A DNA stretch of 64,000 bases from Xenia sp. Carnegie-2017 (taxonomy: Eukaryota; Cnidaria; Anthozoa; Malacalcyonacea; Xeniidae), in NCBI RefSeq assembly GCF_021976095.1, contig NW_025813447.1, forward strand, positions 11,450,907 through 11,514,906, written 5' to 3'. A program made the position numbers and the translations under genes. The notes beneath the pieces were generated by a model. That model did not search any database. It was not told the origin of the DNA and saw nothing but the letters and a program-made list of their open reading frames with translations. Numbering within the stretch: the stretch's first letter is position 1; every line of letters begins with the position of its first letter. Positions 48,430 through 61,600 of the stretch are shown here, in pieces.

Positions 48430-50845
48430 TTCACATTCCATTCCACCTCCATTCCATTCCATATTCCATTCCATTCCATATTTCCATTCCACATTCCATT
48501 CCATTTCCATTCCACCATTCCCTAAATTTTCATATTTTCTAAGACTTCCTCAATTCATGCATTTTCTAAATTTTCACATTTTTTTTCACAAAAGACTATA
48601 ATTCAAATTATTTTTCTAAATTTTCCATTTTTTCACCTAAAGACTATAATTCACATTTTCTACCTTTTCATTCATTCCATTCCTAAGACCTTCATGCATT
48701 TTCACTCAGGACTATGTTCCATTTTCACAAATTTTCCATATTTTCCAGACCCTATAGTTCATGCATTTTTCTAAAATTTCATATTTTCACTAAGACTATA
48801 ATTCATTGCATTTTCACAAATTTCATATTTTTCACTAAAATTTCTCAATTCATGCATTTCTAAGAGTTTTCATATTTTTCACCAAAGAGACTATAATTCA
48901 TGCATTTTCTAAATTTTCACATTTTTACCTAAGACTATAATTCATTTTTTCAAAAATTTCATATTTTTTTCACCAAAAGACTATAATTCATGCATTTTCC
49001 AAATTTTCATATTTTTTCCAACCAGACTATATCCCATTCCATTCCATTCCATTCCACCCAAGACTAAGACCTCATCCACCATTTCATTCCACTAGACACT
49101 ATAATCCATGTTCCCTAAATTTTCACATTTTTCACCTAAGACTATAATTCATGCATTTTCCTGGAATTTTCATATTTTTTCTAAGACTATAGTTCATGCA
49201 TTTTTCACTAATTTTTCATGATTTTCACACAAAGACTATATTCATGCATTTTCACAAATTTTCACATTTTTTCACACAAAGACTATAATTCATGCATTTT
49301 CACAAATTTTTTCACTTTTTCACACAAAGACTATAATTCATGCATTTTCACAAATTTTCACATTTTTTCACACAAAGACTATAACTCACGTATTTTCACA
49401 AAATTTCGCATTATTTCACACAAAGTCTATAGTTCATGCATTTTCACTAATTTTCATATTTTTTCACAAAAAGACTATAATTAAATGAGATATGATCTTT
49501 CGCACTTAGCTGGACAATTTAAGCAATTTTCTCATGATTTAAAAAATCATTTTTTTCAACAGGATTCAACCCATGACCTCTGATTTTCATTTCCTGGGAT
49601 AAATTTCCAATTTTTCTGAATCACTATCGACTAATTCAACACCACACTTCGCCAAAACATTCACAAGACTATAATTCATGCATTTTCACAAATTTTCACA
49701 CTTTTTGACACGAAGACTATAATTCACGTATTTTCACAAAATTTCTCATTTTTTCACACAAAGTCTATAATTCTTGCATTTTCACAAATTTTCACACTTT
49801 TTCACATAAGGTTTATAATTCACGCATTTTCACAAGTTTTCATATTTTTTCACACAAAGACTATTCCATTCCATTCCATTCCATTCCTCGGATTCCATTT
49901 CCATTCCACCTCCATTCCATTCCATTCCTTCCATTCCATTCCACACCCCTCCTCCACCATTTCCTAAATTCCACCTTACCTAAAGACTACTCAATTCCAT
50001 TTTCCACCTTTTCCATTTCCATTCCTTCCATTCCTTCCATTCCATTCCATTTTCATTCCATTCCATTCCTTCCATTTTCTAATTTCACATTGACTAAGAC
50101 TCAATTCCATGCATTTTCTAAATTTTTCACATTTTTTCCTAAGAGATTCCTCCTTCCATTCCATTCTTTATTCCATTCCATTCCTAAAGTCCTTCCATTT
50201 CCATCCATTCCTCTTTATTTCCATTCCATTCCTTCCTTCAAGACCTCATTCCATTCCATTCCATTTTTCACACCTCAGTTCCTTTTATTTTCCTAAATTT
50301 TCACCTCAAGACCTAATTCCACATTTTTCTATAAATTTTCCTTTTCACACCTAAAGACTATAATTCCATGCATTTTTCACTAATTTTCATATTTTCCACA
50401 AAAGAATATAATTCATGCATTTTCTGAATTTTCACATTTTTGACACAAAGACTATAATTCATGCATTTTCACAAATTTTCATATTTTTCACACAAGACTA
50501 TAATTCATGCATTTTCTAAATTTTCATTTTTTCACTTCAAAGACTATAATTCATGTTTTCAAAATTTCTTTATTTTCCACCAAAGACTATAATTCATGCA
50601 TTTTCATAATTTCATATTTTTCTAAAAGACTATAATTCATGCATTTTTCCTTCAATTTTCCTTCACACAAGACTATAATTCACATTTTTTCACAAATTTC
50701 ATATTTTTCACACAAAGAGACTATAATTCATGCATTTTCCTAATTTTCATTTCCACCATTTATAATCCATTCCATTCCATTCCATTTCCTTCCATTCCTT
50801 CCATTCCATTCCTATTTCCATTCCATCCATTCCATATTTTCTAAG
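48430..50845. repeat. CATTC/CCATT pentamer islands in the satellite
   Basis: Runs of CCATTCCATTCC occur near 48430-48530, 48660-48690, 49030-49100, 49860-50080, 50145-50285 and 50760-50840. They replace parts of the normal unit. Confidence 0.8.
49485..49668 (-). mobile_element. Degraded fragment of the tRNA-derived SINE
   Basis: Shares GATATGATCTTTCGCACTTAG and GCTGGACAATTTAAGCAATT with the element at 39022, and a damaged B box follows. Inserted in the satellite block. Confidence 0.6.
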
Positions 50846-51144
50846 AACCATGCATTTTCTAAAATTCCACACTTTTCACTAAAAGATTATAATTCATGCA
50901 TTTTCCAAATTTTTCATATTTTTCACACAAAGACTATAATTCACGTATTTTCACAACTCTTCATATTTTTTCACACAAAGACATTCATGCATTTTCACAA
51001 ATTTTCATATTTTTTCACACTAAGATTATAATTCATGCATTTTCACAAATTTTCATATATTTTCACACAAAGACTATAATTCACGCATTTTCACAAGTTT
51101 TCATATTTTTTCACACAAAGACTATAATTCATGCATTTTCCCAA

Positions 51145-51345
51145 AATTTTACAAAAAGGTAGACACAAACATAGACATAAAGGTAGACATAAAAGTAGAC
51201 ATAAAGGTAGACATAAAGGTACACATCACGATAGACATAAAGTTAGACATAAAGGTAAATATAAAGGTATACATAACGGTAGTCACAAAGATACACATAA
51301 ATGTCGACATAATGGTAGACATTATGGTAGACATAATTACACACG
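51145..51345. repeat. 12-bp array GGTAGACATAAA, right copy
   Basis: About fifteen more diverged units with the same lead-in (AGGTAGACACAAACATAGAC) and orientation as the array at 46430. Confidence 0.88.
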
Positions 51346-52470
51346 AAGTTGGGAAAATACGAAAAAAATGCCGAGAATTACTTTTCGAACTATGAAATCT
51401 CAAGATTCCCAACTGCTTTGATAAATCCCAAGATCAGTTGATAAAATCATGAATAAATTCCGAAGCTGCCAGTGCAAGCTGCTCATTGGACAATAACATT
51501 GATGGTGTTTCCATATAATAAAAATCGGGTATCCTGTCTTCGTGATACCCAAGATCTAATGGATTTAACAACCAACTGTTACCAACTTTCTAACTGGATC
51601 CAAATCACTGATCCAAATTTCCTAACCTGTAAGGTATAGTAACGTCAAACAGCCTGGAAACGATGGTGGAACGGGAGGCATTAACATTGGTTTTTACCAG
51701 CGTAATTTGAAATGAAATGATAAATAAGTGTATTATAGATTCTGTTCGAGATGTGAAGTGAAAAGGTTTGGACAAGCATTCTGGAAAAAGAGCTTAGTAA
51801 TAATTTTGAAGGATTTGAAATTATCATTCGTAAATTATCATGAAATTATCATTCATTACATTTACAAGCAATGTAAACCAACCCAATTCGTGCACAAAAT
51901 AAAGAATAAATTTGATGTTAGTCGATATTGCAGTGTCTTCTTAATAAGTTTTTCAGCAATTCTTTTGGAGAAACCACGAGAACAGAAACCACGAGTAGAT
52001 TTTTTGTTGATTTCTCGTGATTCTTCTCGTCACTTAAATATATTTTAAAATGTCAAATCATAAAAACTACAAGCATTAAAATAGCAAGATGTTTCACATC
52101 TTTCCAAAGACAAGAAGATGGAGAATACGTTGATATTGTCTGTTATTCAAGTTGCTCTTAAGGATAGGTCAATTAGACTTAAAAGTAAACTTTCTTTTTG
52201 TTGGAAGTAGTTTCCAGTTGATAGTGATGCGCACGCATGGCGGGCAACTGTATCTTTATGATCAAGCATTGTCTTACTGATCATTTCATTTTGTAACATA
52301 ACATACACTGGTTTCATGTAGATTCAATCTTCATATAGTTTTATACCATGTATAAAATAAATTATTTTTTAACATAAACTACTTCGTTGAGTATAAATTT
52401 CACGAAAGCACATAAGATTGCATAAAAGCAAAAATTCTTTTGTCGTAGTAAAAAGCCGATACCATTTTCT
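51346..52470. other. Intergenic, no gene seen
   Basis: Sequence between the satellite block and the hydrolase gene. A chance frame at 51728-52048 has no recognisable domain. The 3' UTR of the hydrolase gene must lie at the right end; AATAAA occurs near 52356. Confidence 0.4.
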
Positions 52471-53700
52471 TCATTGTGTGTAACTGCGGTCTCTTCTAAC
52501 TTGAGCAAAAATAGAGGGGACGCATATACTTTCGACATTCTTTCGCATGTTGAAGTTAATAATGATTTCGAGAAATGAACAGGCTTGCTGATCTGCCCAC
52601 GAGCAGGCGGCAGCGTAACCTTGATAAAAACCACAATGACCTCCCTTTTCACAAGTCAAGAGGAAAAAATTTGATGAATTTTTGAATGAAGAATATGGAA
52701 TGATGTCAGCATTACATATCGGATCATCCAGAGCGCTAATGCATAAAATAGGAACACGTACACGCGAGATGTTATTGAAGTGACTATTTAACTGACTTTC
52801 ATATCCATAGCGGCTGCAATTTAAACGCGTTAATGGCTCGAATACCCGTTGATTAAATTCGTGCATGTTCTTACATTTCAACGCCGTTTCCATATCGATA
52901 AAATTTGCAAGGCCAGGGTGTTCCCGCAGGAAGCACGTAAGCCGTTTGGTCATAAGATAGTCATAAAATGGAGGTAGACATTGCTCAAAACTTTTCTCTG
53001 TTTCGTAACTTGGAGAGATGCAAACAGCGCCACATAAAGGCGTTTTTCTAGTCTCTTCTAAATAATATAACAGCAACGAAGCGCCAGAAGAATATGCTAC
53101 AGCAACTATTTTTGCATATGGGTAAGTGCTATGTAAATATGTTAGGATCTCGTCAAGTTCTTTGCTATGACATGCATTCTGTAAGCAGGCTGTAGTCAAC
53201 ACAGAGCCAGCTTGTCCACGGCGATTGTAAACAACACAACGAAATGAATATTCTTGTGCTTTACGACATATAGTCGAAATCTCTCTGACACCACATGTAA
53301 GTGCAGGTATGACGAGCAATATGGGACTGGCTGAATTTAAAGTAATATTGTGTCTACACTCAACTGTCTTTGTTATCCAGTCCAGAGCAACCACACCTTG
53401 GTCTTCAACCTGCAAATACTCTCTTTGAAATCGAATGATGCTTCTGGGCCAAAACAGATGCAGCAGAGTCTGTAAATGACCATTTGTAGCCCAAAATGTT
53501 GGCTTGTAAGCATCGTTTATAGTAGACCATTTACTCAAGAGAAATTGCGACAGTCTGCAATGCTTGTGATGAAACACGCCTTTATACACCTCGTCTTTAC
53601 TCTTGTCATATTTAAGTTTGAGCAATAAAAATATGACCAGTGGAAAAACAAGCAACAGAAGACAGAACATAAGGGCTTTAAAGCCTCTGCGATGGTTCAA
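52471..53700 (-). CDS. Alpha/beta hydrolase, ABHD1/2/3/15 group (YheT-like), intronless
   Basis: Single frame of 409 codons. Residues about 9-28 form an N-terminal membrane anchor. The family signature PTFWATNGHLQTLL lies at 67-80. The nucleophile elbow is AYSSGAS with Ser204; the first Gly of GxSxG is Ala. The acid is in SALDDPICN (Asp325) and the base in KGGHCGF (His355), so the triad is complete. NRRG at 159-162 matches the oxyanion region of the group. Relatives are membrane lipases/esterases (ABHD3 cleaves medium-chain phospholipids, ABHD2 acylglycerols). HLQTLLHLFWP recalls ABHD15, but I cannot decide the subgroup. The lack of introns among intron-rich neighbours may mean retroposition of an mRNA; no poly(A) tract is seen behind it. 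Confidence 0.88.
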   Translation of the reverse strand: MNHRRGFKALMFCLLLLVFPLVIFLLLKLKYDKSKDEVYKGVFHHKHCRLSQFLLSKWSTINDAYKPTFWATNGHLQTLLHLFWPRSIIRFQREYLQVEDQGVVALDWITKTVECRHNITLNSASPILLVIPALTCGVREISTICRKAQEYSFRCVVYNRRGQAGSVLTTACLQNACHSKELDEILTYLHSTYPYAKIVAVAYSSGASLLLYYLEETRKTPLCGAVCISPSYETEKSFEQCLPPFYDYLMTKRLTCFLREHPGLANFIDMETALKCKNMHEFNQRVFEPLTRLNCSRYGYESQLNSHFNNISRVRVPILCISALDDPICNADIIPYSSFKNSSNFFLLTCEKGGHCGFYQGYAAACSWADQQACSFLEIIINFNMRKNVESICVPSIFAQVRRDRSYTQ

Positions 53701-55435
53701 ATGATCGACCTTACGTTGTTAAGGTGTCGATTGAAGCTTTAAACCTATAACATTTCCTACACGACTTTAATTGCTTGCTTGTAATCGATAGCAAAACGCT
53801 TCCGCTACATTCGTGCCTTTGTGAAACGAATTAGTACTTTCTCTTGTGAACGATGAAAAATTCCTGTGTTGAGTTGGACTACTTACTCTCGAAATGCGAA
53901 TGGGATTATCACCGCGCAGTTTCAGTGGCCTAAACACAAGAAAACCAAATGTTATCGTAAAAAATAATCATGATGCGATAATGACAACAATATTATGGCA
54001 AAGTCAGTCGGACTATAACATGTACTGAATTTATTGTACCTAATTAATAACATAACATTACATCCTCGTTCATAACATATGGTGCGACATGAAACATGAC
54101 TAAATTTTTCATTAAATTTTATCACTAACTCAGACATATTGTCCTTAAATTGACTTGTTGCTAATTGCTTCAATGAGAGTTGACAGTAAAAAATATGAAA
54201 CAGAAGAAATACTTAATAAGCTGTTATGGCAAGTGTATAATATGGGGAAATTTTAAATCCGCCCAAACAAATTACTTTTACTATAAAAACTAAGTACCGT
54301 TCAACATGAAACAACCAGCAAAACAAAACAAGGGGGGTGTTCAATTTTTCATAAACGTTAACCGGTTTCATGTACAAAATAGGAAGTATGTAAAATATAA
54401 ATGCAAAGTTATTGAGAATTTGTTTTCAAGAAAAGTAACATAGCTACCACTAATCATATATATGTATAATTCGCATTAGCTACAAAAGGACCTCTGTGCC
54501 TCATAAGGAAAAATAGAGCAGTCTTCTATATTCCCCTGCAAATCACCATTACCTTATCTATGATGAAACTATGAAAGAATCTATGTTTCGCTTTGAACAA
54601 GAGGAAAATATATTGCTGTGGAATCATACAAGATACAACAGTTTAACATTGGTGGGAACATACTAATTTCAAAAAAAAGCCTAGTTCATTTGCAATAACC
54701 TAAAAATGTAATATTTGACGTCCAAGCCGAAGTTTTTTTGTCAGTAGAGTGTGTTCTCGCGGGTAAACTATTATTGCATGAAAAGAATCTCATAAAAACG
54801 TCAGTATGAAACCTGAAAATATGTTATATGATTGAACAGCTTCACACGGAAAAGTTTGAAATTAGACGAATGATATAAATTATTTTCAACAATGATGGAA
54901 CGAAGTTTATTGTGATAAGGAAATAATGAAGTCTGATGTTTGTCAGTTATCTTTCAAAGTTAAATGAGATTGAAAAAACTCGGGCCTAGACAATCTGCCA
55001 TTGCACGAAAGATTGTTAGTAATTGTTTTTTTATTATTAAAATATTAGAAGCCAATAATCGAACACAAACATAATTCGTCAATCCACTTGTGAAGATATA
55101 CTTTGAAAAACACATACGCACTTTTGATAAAAATTTTGCCGATGGAAATGTTATGATACATGTAGAAATTTAATCAACTAAAGGACATAAAATCAGCAAA
55201 ACTTTGAACGCTAAATATTGGCTATCAAAACTTGACAGTATTTGGATGAGCATTTTAACATGATCTTCGTTGTTTTGTTCATCTGCACAATCCAAAGATA
55301 AAGAAGAACGCTGTGGGTTATTTTCGTTGAATATAGATTAAAGTAGCCAATTGTTGAGATAAAGCAACATTACATAGATTCTGTATTTTATTACCTTAAT
55401 TTAATACTTGAAAGGCAACGGTTCCAAAAATCATT
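53701..55435. other. Intergenic, no gene seen
   Basis: AT-rich spacer with presumed promoter of the hydrolase gene at its left end. Only short chance frames. Confidence 0.4.
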
Positions 55436-55516
55436 TCACTGCTGAAGTTCTTCGTCTGTGTAAGGCAGTTGCATTTGCTTAAGATGTTTGCAATATTCTC
55501 TCGGCACCTGCACCTG
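55436..55516 (-). CDS. Possible terminal coding exon, unknown gene
   Basis: After the acceptor-like CTCAAAAG, 26 codons read QVQVPREYCKHLKQMQLPYT and then DEELQQ and TGA. The composition is very protein-like. Without splicing, a 35-codon frame from ATG 55543 (MSLVSFTQK...) is possible instead. A candidate first exon lies at 57782-57805, but no middle exon is found. Confidence 0.3.
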   Translation of the reverse strand, partial: QVQVPREYCKHLKQMQLPYTDEELQQ

Positions 55517-55543
55517 CTTTTGAGTGAACGAGACAAGTGACAT

Positions 55544-57781
55544 CTAATTACTTTGCGGTTTCCTTTTTATGATAAATCGATATATATGATGTTTATAAAA
55601 CAAATAACCGATTTTGAAAGAAAGAGCAACCCGCATTTCAAAGCTTTGCAGCAAGTGGCAATGAGAGCTGCGTCAGATGAGCGTACGTGTTAGTGCTGGG
55701 ATACCAGTCAGTTACATACACAGCCAAAGGATGCAAATTTTATGTGTTCGTTTGTTACAAAAACAATATTTCTAAAGAAAAATGAATTGTGACAATCTCC
55801 TTTACATAGCAACACAAACTTGCGAACATTTAACAAACTTGCGAGGTGATGCATAAACTACAGCTGGGACATATGATCGGTCATACAAATTTTTTGCCCA
55901 TTTTTTGCATCCTAGGTAGAATTTTACATTATTTTAGCACCTTTTTAATGAGTGGTTTAGCGAAAATTAAAAACTGAGCTATCCTATCAAGGGAATAAAC
56001 GATAGCATGCTGGAAACCTTTAAGCTCCCCATGATTACGCATATTTTTAAGGTTTAGATAGAAAATCTACTGTCTATCATTCTATCAAAGCAGACAGTGC
56101 TTCTGACTTGTCCCACGCATTTTGACAGCTAACTGGAGCATCGTATTAATAGCACTAATAAAAAACATGGCGAAAAGGAAATTTGAAAAACTGAATTAAC
56201 AAATCAGTATTCACGCGTTGCGAATATACACAGAAACACGTCGCAGTGTGATTGATAGTCATTTAATTAAAAGTTTAAAAATGATATTTACTGAACAAAA
56301 TATCGCAATATTATCATAAAATTCAGCTGGAAAAACTTATCGATCGATCACTAAAGTTTGAAATAAATAGAAAATCAATTATTATTTGACTCACTAAAAA
56401 AATAAATACAACGATGAAGGTTAAGCTAAATTAGAAGAATTCAATCTTCGGAAATATTGTAACAACAAAGAACTAACCATAATATGTGTCTAACAATCGT
56501 AATGTTGTTTGAAAAGCCTGGCATTACCTATTGCAATGTTTCCTAGCAATTTGAAATCTACGACGAAAAATTAATGTATAGCAAAGAGTAGAATCCTACG
56601 ATAAAACTTTACAAAAGAGGGGATGAGAGATGAGAATAGTGGAGTTTTTTCTCTCTCACATGTTCCCTCAACTCCTCGTGTAGAAAACAAGGCAAGAGCA
56701 AAACTTTTTAAATGATTTTGTAGTTTATCGTTACACTATTTAATTTATAGCACACCTACATTCTATTTTTACATTTTAATATATTTAATGACGTTTCATT
56801 AAATAAAGATGTAAACAAACTTAAGTAACTTCCCTGGTACGAATCTTACAATTGATACAGACATGTGCACGTTTTAGAATTTATTTTTGCTGTTTAAAAG
56901 GGGGTAACTTCCCAAGAACAATTTACTAAGCAACACCTCTAAGACTTCTCACTCTCGATTTAATAGTCTAATGATTTACATTTCATTAAAGATTTGAGTA
57001 GTTTATTAATAAGTAGGCTTTAATGAAAAATGCAATGTATGTAAAACTGACGAAAACAATTAAATAGCAATTTGGGACACCAGTTTGCGTTTGTTCTCCC
57101 CTCCCTCTCACACCCCCGAATGTTTAGACGTAAGTATTGCATAAATTTTTAGGTACCAGTAATTTCATCTATTTTACGAATAATTACTATAGCGCGAACA
57201 AAAAAACAATAGAATTTTTCTGTTTAACTAACTTCAAAACAATTTTTAGGGTTCTACCGAACCGGTTTTTTTTGCCATCTCCAAAAGAGTTGTTTTGAAC
57301 GCAAGACGGTTGGACTCTAAGGACTATTGTATTTGTGCTCAGAATACCAGTTATCTTTAGTTATGTAACGCTCGCCAATTTGACAACATGCGTTTCCATT
57401 TTTTTTATATAAGTTCAAAAACAAATCATTTTATTTTTGCAGCTTTTAATTCAAACGCATTAGTCCGTTATGCCTCCCTACGGGGCATTTGAAACGTAAA
57501 TTATAAACAACCTTAATGACGTAAAATTGCCCGAGGAATAATCAATAAATTTCCACATATGCTAAGCATACCAATTTTAAAGAGCAGTTAAATTTCTCAC
57601 CACCATAAAATTTCACACGGCCACAAATTGTGAATTCACAGCAAAGCCTGCTAAATACAACAAATATATCATAGTTAAAATATTTCGACTGAGAACAGCC
57701 GAGTGCGCCGTCTTTACTTAAATGCGCAACAGCTCGTACTTCGTCTGATGGCCAATTCCGTTCAAAGCAAAAAAAACTTAC
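55544..57781. other. AT-rich region, nothing recognised
   Basis: About 2.2 kb of intergenic or intronic sequence. If the two small exons on either side belong to one gene this is its intron. No repeat or further exon can be supported. Confidence 0.3.
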
Positions 57782-57805
57782 CGATTTTAAAGGCCTGTCT
57801 TTCAT
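57782..57805 (-). CDS. Possible first coding exon, unknown gene
   Basis: ATG AAA GAC AGG CCT TTA AAA TCG is followed by a consensus donor GTAAGT. It encodes only MKDRPLKS. Supported by the donor alone. Confidence 0.2.
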
Positions 57806-58671
57806 TTAAACAACTGACTGACAACAAACTCAATTGTCTCACAAAGTAAAGGGTGTGATAAAAAGAGCTGTTTGTCAGGCCCTGTCCATAAACAGCTTTG
57901 CTAACCGAACCAGATGATTTTCAAGCGTGTTTCATTATCCTCTGCATAATTAGACTAGATAGCACACCTTGAAATGCAAATTTACATAACACAGTCATTC
58001 TACCAAATTATTCAAACGATCATTTGCCTTCAAACTTAAACTAACGATAACAACTAATTACAAGCGAAAATCAAGAAGTTAGCATTAAACTTTGCCAATT
58101 GAATCGAGGCGCCAAAAGAAGTCTAAGATCGTGGTCTACAAATCTTCACTAAAATCTTTCCTGACACGCTATAGAGATGTTTGTAACAACCACAAAAAAC
58201 GAGCTTTCGCTCACTCTCTCAATCATTGCTCTCCTCGTAGGCCGTGTAACATTATTATTCAATTGTTGTATATTGTTTTATTTTATATTCCTTCTCTCAA
58301 AAGAAAATTAACAGAGAACAATTTATCAGAAGCATTATTTTGTGGACAACAAAAGGTTTCCACACAAGAAATGATATCAGTCACGTTATTGAGATCACGT
58401 GTCAACAAGCATAAAAACGATCATTACTTGTTAGTAACATTGAAAGCAAACCAATACCACTTTACATGGCACAAAGACCAACAACCATTTCCATCTGGGT
58501 AATCATTTGCTTTTCTACAAAGATTTGCCACCGTGTGAATAACAGATTTGTAAGTTAAAATACTCCAAATGTCTTAATAGATCCATCTCCTATGTGCTAC
58601 ACGTCAATTCACAAATCAAAGAAGAAATCAATCTAAAACAATCATCAAATATGATTGAAACGCGTTGTCTA
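57806..58671. other. Intergenic, no gene supported
   Basis: A 136-codon frame at 58092-58502 (+) begins with a non-ATG codon and shows no domain, so it is not called. The 3' UTR of the SRRM-like gene should lie at the right end. Confidence 0.35.
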
Positions 58672-61600
58672 TTATTCCACAGAGTTTGTACTATTGTTGG
58701 AGCTGCTCGAACTGTCGCTGCTTTCTGAGCTGGAGGAACTTTCCTCACTACTTGATGGTTTATGTTTTCGAGATTTTGTGTGGGACCGACTTTCTTTTGC
58801 ACCACGTTTTGAACTAACAGGAACACAAGAATTTGTAAGGGGAAATGAATTGTTTATACTATACAGCACATTTTAGCATACACACACAGAAAAAGAAATA
58901 AAATAGCACAGCGATAAAAAAAGTGAATGAAAATGCAAAATTGTTGAGTAGTGTCATAAAAACAGATCATCACATTCATTCCCATGGAAAACTCGTTTTT
59001 GAACGTAAAGATAATTGTCCACAATACTTGGAATAGATTTACCAAGATTGTTTCGGAGGATTTTAGTGGAAAGATATAAGAAATATCACTTTCAAGTAAA
59101 TGGTTTGAACCCGGGAGTATCGTTACATGTTTGTAGATGTAGATTGTCCAGGTTAGTATAGTCCTAAGAAGGACTGTTTTTGATGTTGTCGAAACGTCAG
59201 TCAACAACAAAAACAGTCCTCAGGACTATACTAACCTGGACGATCTACATCTACAAACATGTAAAAATATCACTTTCCAGGATAAAAAACTACATTACAC
59301 AATGTTTCAATCGGGGAAGATAACTTTCTTTCTCGCAAGCTCTAAAATTCTTTACCTTCGTATGTAGAATACAGAACTTACTTTGGTTTCTTGTTTTTAT
59401 CTCTTTTTGATGTTTTTCTCTTTTTCTCTTCAACTTTCGGTTTCTTCTTCATAATCTTCTCTTCTTTTGACCTGCCTTTGTCACGTGTAATCTTCTCGTT
59501 TCCATCATTTTTTATGTGACGTTTTGCATCATCACCTTGAATGTTAAAATGAACTTGAAAATTAATCAAAGTAATGGATGCATTTTATTATTTTAAACGG
59601 TGTATTGCATTTATATAGTAAAAGGGATGGTGCGAAAATGAAATGAATAATGAAAATAAGCCACGCTTTAATTGATTGAATTATTTTCTAACACACAACA
59701 AACGATCTGAATTGTTCATTCATTACAAACAGCATTGGCAAATCTCTATTTTACTTCGTTTAGACAATGTTACATTTCTGAACTGTGTTAATTACCATGC
59801 ATAAAAATATAATCCCTTTACTGTTTGTGTCGTTCAGAGAAGAATTGAAATAAAACATTAAAATTACCTTTGTGCTTTCTATTACGAGAAGATGTCTTCT
59901 CCTCAAAAGATTTCGTTTTGGCTTTATTTGAAAGATGCTTCCTGGTATTAGAGTTTTTGCCCACTGACTCGGAACTTGAATCTGAGCTGGAATCGGAGCT
60001 GCTCGAGCTCTCTCCGGATGATGACGACGATTGGGTAGAAGTTTCTCGATTTTTCTTCTTTGTTCTTGATTTCATTTTCTCCTGGACAGGCGTCTTTATC
60101 TTTTCTGCTTTCGACTTTATCTTTTTCTGCGATTTACTACTGGGAATTTCAAGGGAACGTTTAGGTGATGCAAGGTTCTTGGAAGTGCGTTTAGAACTTA
60201 AAGAACGTGTTTGACTAGGGCTTGGTTGCTTAGCACGCGACCTATTAAAAACAAAACAAAAACTTATATGATTGTCCAAGAAAATTTAAACAATGCCCAG
60301 TGTCGAAAGAAATATATATCTGTGACTGTGGGATAAAAATTTTGATTCACCAGCACAATATTTAATTTTAGGAGTTACTGTTTATATTGTGTTGTTAGAG
60401 AAAGCTGAAGCTAGCACAAAAAACATCGTATGGTTAGAATGTTTAGTGTTGAGGAAGAACATTTAAATATAAAATAATATAAAATGAAAAACGAGTTGCT
60501 GCGTGGAAATTTATTTACTACAAATTTGCTTCGTATGGCAGTTGTTAGAACAGCTATAAACATCAGATAAACTGCCATATTATTGATATGACAGACTGAT
60601 TGGTTTATGAAGTCCAACATAACAACTGTCATACTAAATGAATTTGCAGTAAATACGAATTCAATGAAGTAACTCACGTTTTATTTTACTTTATGTGCAT
60701 ATCATACATTGTGTTATGTGTATAAATCTAACGCTACCAAACTATCACGAATGCTATTGTTTTTACACAAAGGAAGAATAGCACGCTTCATAGCAGCCTT
60801 TCAATATTTTCACCACACACAGATATAAAAGAAAAAGTGTTAATCATCAACTAGTTACAGAGCATTTCATTGGGATTAAAAACTTGATGATAATGTGGGA
60901 CTTTTTTCTTACAAACCTCTGAGGTTTCTTAGGGGACTTGGCGAACGACTTTGGGCCAACTTGATCGAACTTGAAGAACTTGAGGACGACGAGCGATCGA
61001 CTTTTCGACCAGTATTGGAAGATGTAGATCGCTGTTTTCTCGGTGAATTTCGTGAAGGCGGGGTACTTGATCTTCGCTTTTGTGTGGGTGAACCACTTCG
61101 AGGTTTCCTTCGGGGTGAGGGAGACTTGGTTGGTGACCGTTTTCTTTGGCGACTTGGAGAAGGACTAGACGTCCGTTGTCGAGGAGGGGGTGACTGAGAT
61201 GGGCTGCCAGGCACTTCCCGTTGTGATGGCGGGCTTGTTGAAGGACTCTGAGGTTTTCTATGTTTAGAACCAGACTTATTTCTTAAACTAGGTGATGGGG
61301 TACGGCGTTCTTTACGACGTCTCCTAGCAGGACTTACAGATTGATCACGTGACGAAAGGGTTTCTCCTTTGTGGGAAATGGGACTCTGCCTTTTACGTTT
61401 TCGAGAGGCAGGTGAATCTGATGGAGTACGCGGCCCTTTCTTTTTGGGTGGAGGGGAAAGTGTTTGCGAGCGTCTTTTTGGTGACTGAGACACGCTACGA
61501 GAAGCCCTCGACTTCAAGTTGCTGCCTTGTTTTGCAGGACTTGGAACAAATGAAGCAAGAGGCTTCCATTTCCCCTTCGGCTGTCCATTATCCTCCTCTT

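Larger units (their letters stand above)
46720..51140 (+). repeat. Satellite block of about 42-49-bp units
   Basis: About 4.4 kb of tandem copies. The left half (to about 48400) has units like TGCATTTTCACACATTTTCA with CCAAAGACTATAGT. The right half has longer units with TTTTTTCACACAAAGACTA. Islands of CATTC pentamers interrupt it from 48430 on. No gene is inside; reading frames up to 156 codons are repeat artefacts. Confidence 0.92.

Noticed and set aside
46407-51421. Long reading frames in the satellite and 12-bp arrays (up to 156 codons)
   Set aside because: They are translations of tandem repeats open in several frames, with no splice context or domain.
58092-58502. 136-codon frame on the plus strand
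   Set aside because: Starts with a non-ATG codon, has no recognisable domain and no splice or promoter context.
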